6,226 bases of DNA. Origin: Clostridia bacterium. GTDB taxonomy: Bacteria > Bacillota > Clostridia > Oscillospirales > CAG-272. Within the stretch, counting starts at the first letter, position 1, and each line of letters begins with the position of its first letter. Of the stretch, positions 6,038 through 6,226 are shown one piece after another. The stretch lies in assembly GCA_017395715.1 (NCBI GenBank), contig JAFQNZ010000281.1, positions 1 through 6,226 on the forward strand. The letters are read 5' to 3'. The position numbers and the translations under genes are program-made. A model generated the notes under the pieces. That model was not told the DNA's origin. It saw only the letters and a program-made list of their open reading frames with translations, and did no database searches.

Positions 6038-6070
6038 AACAGCCCCATACATCGAGTATGAGGCTGTTTT
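6038..6070 (+). terminator. Rho-independent terminator after asnA
   Basis: AACAGCCCCATAC (6038-6050), a 5-base loop ATCGA and GTATGAGGCTGTT (6056-6068), 12 of 13 pairs formed with one C.A mismatch, running into TTTTTATTTAT on the plus strand. The converging minus-strand gene ends at 6074, so the hairpin may serve both directions; the minus-strand side has only a poor U tract (GGTGTTTTAC). Confidence 0.9.
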
Positions 6071-6073
6071 TAT

Positions 6074-6226
6074 TTATCGCGGTAAAAGCTCACCCTCCAA
6101 AAAAGCAGTCACCCTTGCCATGGATTCATGAAATTCTCTGTCATCCGAGTTTTGAAAAATCAAAAGATCGTCCCCATCACTCAAAAGTTCAAGCTCCTTC
6201 GGAATCGAAAAATCGCACCCCGCAGC
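6074..6226 (-). CDS. Unidentified protein, C-terminal 50 residues only
   Basis: The frame is open from the right edge to a TAA at 6076-6074 and gives AAGCDFSIPKELELLSDGDD followed by LLIFQNSDDREFHESMARVT and AFLEGELLPR. It ends next to the asnA terminator on the opposite strand, as a converging gene should. Acidic, soluble and with a helical-looking tail. I do not recognise the family. The stretch SIPKELELLSDGDD faintly recalls the IPeD segment of LacI-type sensor domains, but this is too weak to name it. The sequence is coding-like (no stop over 50 codons, a protein-like composition), yet with so little to see, a non-coding explanation cannot be fully excluded. Confidence 0.6.
   Translation of the reverse strand, partial: AAGCDFSIPKELELLSDGDDLLIFQNSDDREFHESMARVTAFLEGELLPR

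Overview
The window looks like a chromosomal housekeeping segment of a low-to-mid GC Firmicute, most likely an anaerobic member of the Clostridia. The evidence is TTGACA/TATAAT promoters with an extended TGn -10, AAGGAG/AAAGGA ribosome binding sites, a ZTP riboswitch in front of purine genes, a PurC of the type that starts MKHVYTGKTKDV, a DUF1846 protein, an AsnA-type asparagine synthetase and a DUF3737 protein. This assignment is an inference from gene families. No rRNA, tRNA, CRISPR array, insertion sequence or phage gene was seen.

Left part (1-1081, minus strand): a purine operon reads leftwards. A strong promoter (1081-1052) is followed by a ZTP (pfl-motif) aptamer (about 1028-953) whose last conserved bases are also the 5' arm of an intrinsic terminator (958-916). 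Then come purE (838-344) and the first 98 codons of purC (294 to beyond base 1). The two genes encode steps close together in IMP synthesis, just upstream of the AICAR/ZMP branch sensed by the riboswitch.

Middle part (1166-3357, minus strand): a promoter at 3357-3329 drives a cysteine-rich DUF3737 beta-helix protein (3243-2386). After 54 bases come two short chromate-transporter-family (CHR) half proteins that overlap by 4 bases (2331-1744 and 1747-1166). The two halves probably form one membrane transporter, and the three genes are probably cotranscribed.

Right part (3422-6068, plus strand): a divergent promoter (3422-3450), overlapped by a perfect interrupted palindrome, drives a DUF1846/UPF0371 gene (3507-4988) and, 32 bases later, asnA (5021-6031). 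A rho-independent terminator (6038-6070) closes this unit. A minus-strand gene of unknown identity converges on the same terminator; only its last 50 codons (6226-6074) lie in the window.

The least expected points are the ZTP switch with its overlapping terminator ahead of purE-purC, inverted repeats placed on two promoters, the DUF3737/split-CHR unit, and the DUF1846-asnA pairing. All gene families are already named, but DUF3737 and DUF1846 have no settled function as far as I know.
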